The position numbers and the translations under genes were made by a program. 6,816 bases of DNA from UBA8687 sp964564655 (GTDB lineage Bacteria; Nitrospinota; Nitrospinia; Nitrospinales; VA-1), in contig CAZMBO010000082.1 in assembly GCA_964564655.1 (NCBI GenBank), forward strand, positions 1 to 6,816, written 5' to 3'. Positions 5,309-6,816 of the stretch are shown piece after piece. Position 1 is the stretch's first letter, and every line of letters starts with the position of its first letter. Under the pieces are notes generated by a model that made no database searches, was not told where the DNA came from, and saw only the letters and a program-made list of their open reading frames with translations.

Positions 5309-6816
5309 GTGAATAAAAATAAAAATAGTAAAAAAATCAAATATATATTTGTAACTGGTGGAGTGCTTTCCTCTCTCGGAAAAGGAATAGCTGCCTCCTC
5401 GATAGGAAGTCTTTTAGAGTGTTCAGGACTCAAAATAACTATTTTAAAACTTGACCCCTATATTAATGTTGATCCGGGAACCATGAATCCCTTTCAACAT
5501 GGTGAAGTGTATGTGACTGATGATGGTGCAGAAACAGACCTTGACCTTGGACATTACGAGAGATTTACTCAAGCAAAGATGCGTCGTGCTAATAATGTTA
5601 CAGCAGGCAAAATTTATCACAATGTTATTCAAAAGGAACGAAAAGGGGAGTATTTGGGAGCAACCGTTCAGGTTATCCCACACATAACAGATGAAATAAA
5701 ACAGCATATACAAAATGTGGGGGATGGTGTTGATGTGGTTATTTGTGAAATTGGTGGAACTGTAGGTGATATTGAAAGTCTTCCATTTTTGGAGGCAATA
5801 CGCCAATTCAGGTTTGATGTTAAACCAAAGGACGTCTTATATATCCATCTAACCTTGGTTCCCTATATAAAAACGTCCGATGAACTAAAAACAAAACCTA
5901 CACAGCATAGTGTTCAAAAGTTAAGAGAGATTGGGATTCAACCTGATGTGCTGCTTTGTCGAACAGAAAGAAAACTATCTAAAGCAATGAAAGACAAGAT
6001 TGCACTGTTCTGTAGTGTCGATACTAATTCTGTTATCACAGCAATGGACGTTAGTTCCATTTATGAAGTTCCGCTGAGCCTTGAAAAGGAAGGGTTGGGG
6101 AAAATAATTCTTGAAAAACTAGGGATAAAAGCAAACCAACCCGATTTAGAGCGATGGAAAAAAATAAATAATATTTTGAAGAAACCGGCCGGTGAAGTAA
6201 AAATTGGTATTGTTGGGAAATATGTAGACCTAAAAGAATCTTATAAAAGTCTCACCGAAGCATTGATTCACGGTGGAATAGGAAATAATGTCGATGTTAA
6301 ATTCAATTGGGTAGATGCTGAAGAGCTGGAAAATGAAAATGGGCTAAAACAATTGGGAAATTGTGATGGAATTCTTGTTCCAGGTGGATTTGGAGATCGA
6401 GGGATAGAGGGAAAGATAAGTGCAGTTCGCTTTGCTCGTGAAAATAAAGTCCCTTATTTTGGAATTTGTCTGGGTATGCATTGCGCCACTATTGAGTTTG
6501 CGCGTCATGTTGCCAACTTGAAAAATGCTAATAGTTCTGAGTTCTCAACAACATCCCCTTATTTGGTTATTGATCTTTTGCCAAATCAAAATATAAAGGG
6601 AGACAAGGGTGGCACGATGCGACTGGGAGAATATCCTTGCCAATTGAGGAAAAATTCCAATGCCTACACCGCATATGGAAAAAGAGAAATAGAAGAGAGA
6701 CACCGACATCGCTATGAGTTTAACAATATGTATCGCATCCAGATGGAGGAAGCAGGGTTAAAAATAAGTGGTTTGTCCCCAACCGGCAATCTTGTGGAAA
6801 TTATTGAATTGGAAGA
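5309..6816 (+). CDS. pyrG: CTP synthase (PyrG), 3' end outside window
   Basis: CTP synthase converts UTP to CTP using ATP and glutamine. The frame stays open from GTG 5309 to the window edge: 502 codons plus two bases of an expected 535-550. The synthetase domain (about 10-275) shows VTGGVLSSLGKGI (15-27, P-loop), KLDPYINVDPGTM (47-59), QHGEVYVTDDGAETDLDLGH (63-82), ATVQVIPHIT (118-127), EIGGTVGDIES (147-157) and KTKPTQHSV (194-202). The class I glutaminase domain (from about 297) shows GIVGKY (300-305), LVPGGFGDRG (356-365), GICLGM with nucleophile Cys387, GGTMRLG (434-440) and ERHRHRYE (463-470). The C-terminal His-x-Glu of the catalytic triad lies beyond the edge. One oddity is His391 where the family nearly always has Gln (the GxCLGxQ motif). 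The gene follows kdsB by 17 bases with a good ribosome site, so the two are probably co-transcribed; its product CTP is a KdsB substrate. Confidence 0.97.
   Translation, partial: MNKNKNSKKIKYIFVTGGVLSSLGKGIAASSIGSLLECSGLKITILKLDPYINVDPGTMNPFQHGEVYVTDDGAETDLDLGHYERFTQAKMRRANNVTAGKIYHNVIQKERKGEYLGATVQVIPHITDEIKQHIQNVGDGVDVVICEIGGTVGDIESLPFLEAIRQFRFDVKPKDVLYIHLTLVPYIKTSDELKTKPTQHSVQKLREIGIQPDVLLCRTERKLSKAMKDKIALFCSVDTNSVITAMDVSSIYEVPLSLEKEGLGKIILEKLGIKANQPDLERWKKINNILKKPAGEVKIGIVGKYVDLKESYKSLTEALIHGGIGNNVDVKFNWVDAEELENENGLKQLGNCDGILVPGGFGDRGIEGKISAVRFARENKVPYFGICLGMHCATIEFARHVANLKNANSSEFSTTSPYLVIDLLPNQNIKGDKGGTMRLGEYPCQLRKNSNAYTAYGKREIEERHRHRYEFNNMYRIQMEEAGLKISGLSPTGNLVEIIELE

Noticed and set aside
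5444..5806. Minus-strand 120-codon open frame opposite pyrG.
   Set aside because: It lies entirely within conserved PyrG motifs on the other strand and has no ribosome site or domain signature.

Overview
The window is an AT-rich stretch (roughly 40% GC by eye) from a Gram-negative bacterium. The Gram-negative call rests on a lipoprotein signal with an outer-membrane type +2 residue, a KDO-activating enzyme (LPS inner core) and an undecaprenyl-phosphate sugar transferase. All six genes lie on the + strand. The exact run of 100 Ns suggests a scaffolded draft or metagenome assembly. The lineage cannot be fixed from the sequence. A Nitrospinota- or deltaproteobacterium-like organism is only a guess.

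Layout: (1) 4-1940 holds a sulfur pair. cysE (serine O-acetyltransferase) makes O-acetylserine, the precursor of cysteine. A NifS/IscS-type cysteine desulfurase then takes sulfur from cysteine for Fe-S clusters and thio-cofactors. (2) 1941-2879 has a near-consensus sigma70-type promoter in front of a lipoprotein gene. The gene encodes a lipobox, a very acidic linker, a coiled coil and, beyond the 100-N gap, C-terminal TPR repeats like those of YbgF/CpoB. (3) 2880-3112 is a non-coding spacer with a possible folded RNA or weak terminator. (4) 3113-6816 is an envelope-polysaccharide block. A WcaJ/WbaP-type polyprenyl-phosphate sugar-1-phosphate transferase overlaps kdsB by 11 bases, and pyrG follows 17 bases after kdsB. 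PyrG makes CTP, which KdsB uses to activate KDO. pyrG runs off the right edge.

The content is mostly conserved housekeeping and envelope biosynthesis, and I see no convincing new multi-gene system. The points most worth a second look are a Gln-to-His change beside the catalytic cysteine of the PyrG glutaminase domain, the acidic YbgF-like lipoprotein away from any visible tol-pal genes and broken by a placeholder gap, and a nested inverted-repeat structure before the sugar transferase gene. No tRNA, rRNA, CRISPR array, insertion sequence or minus-strand gene was found.
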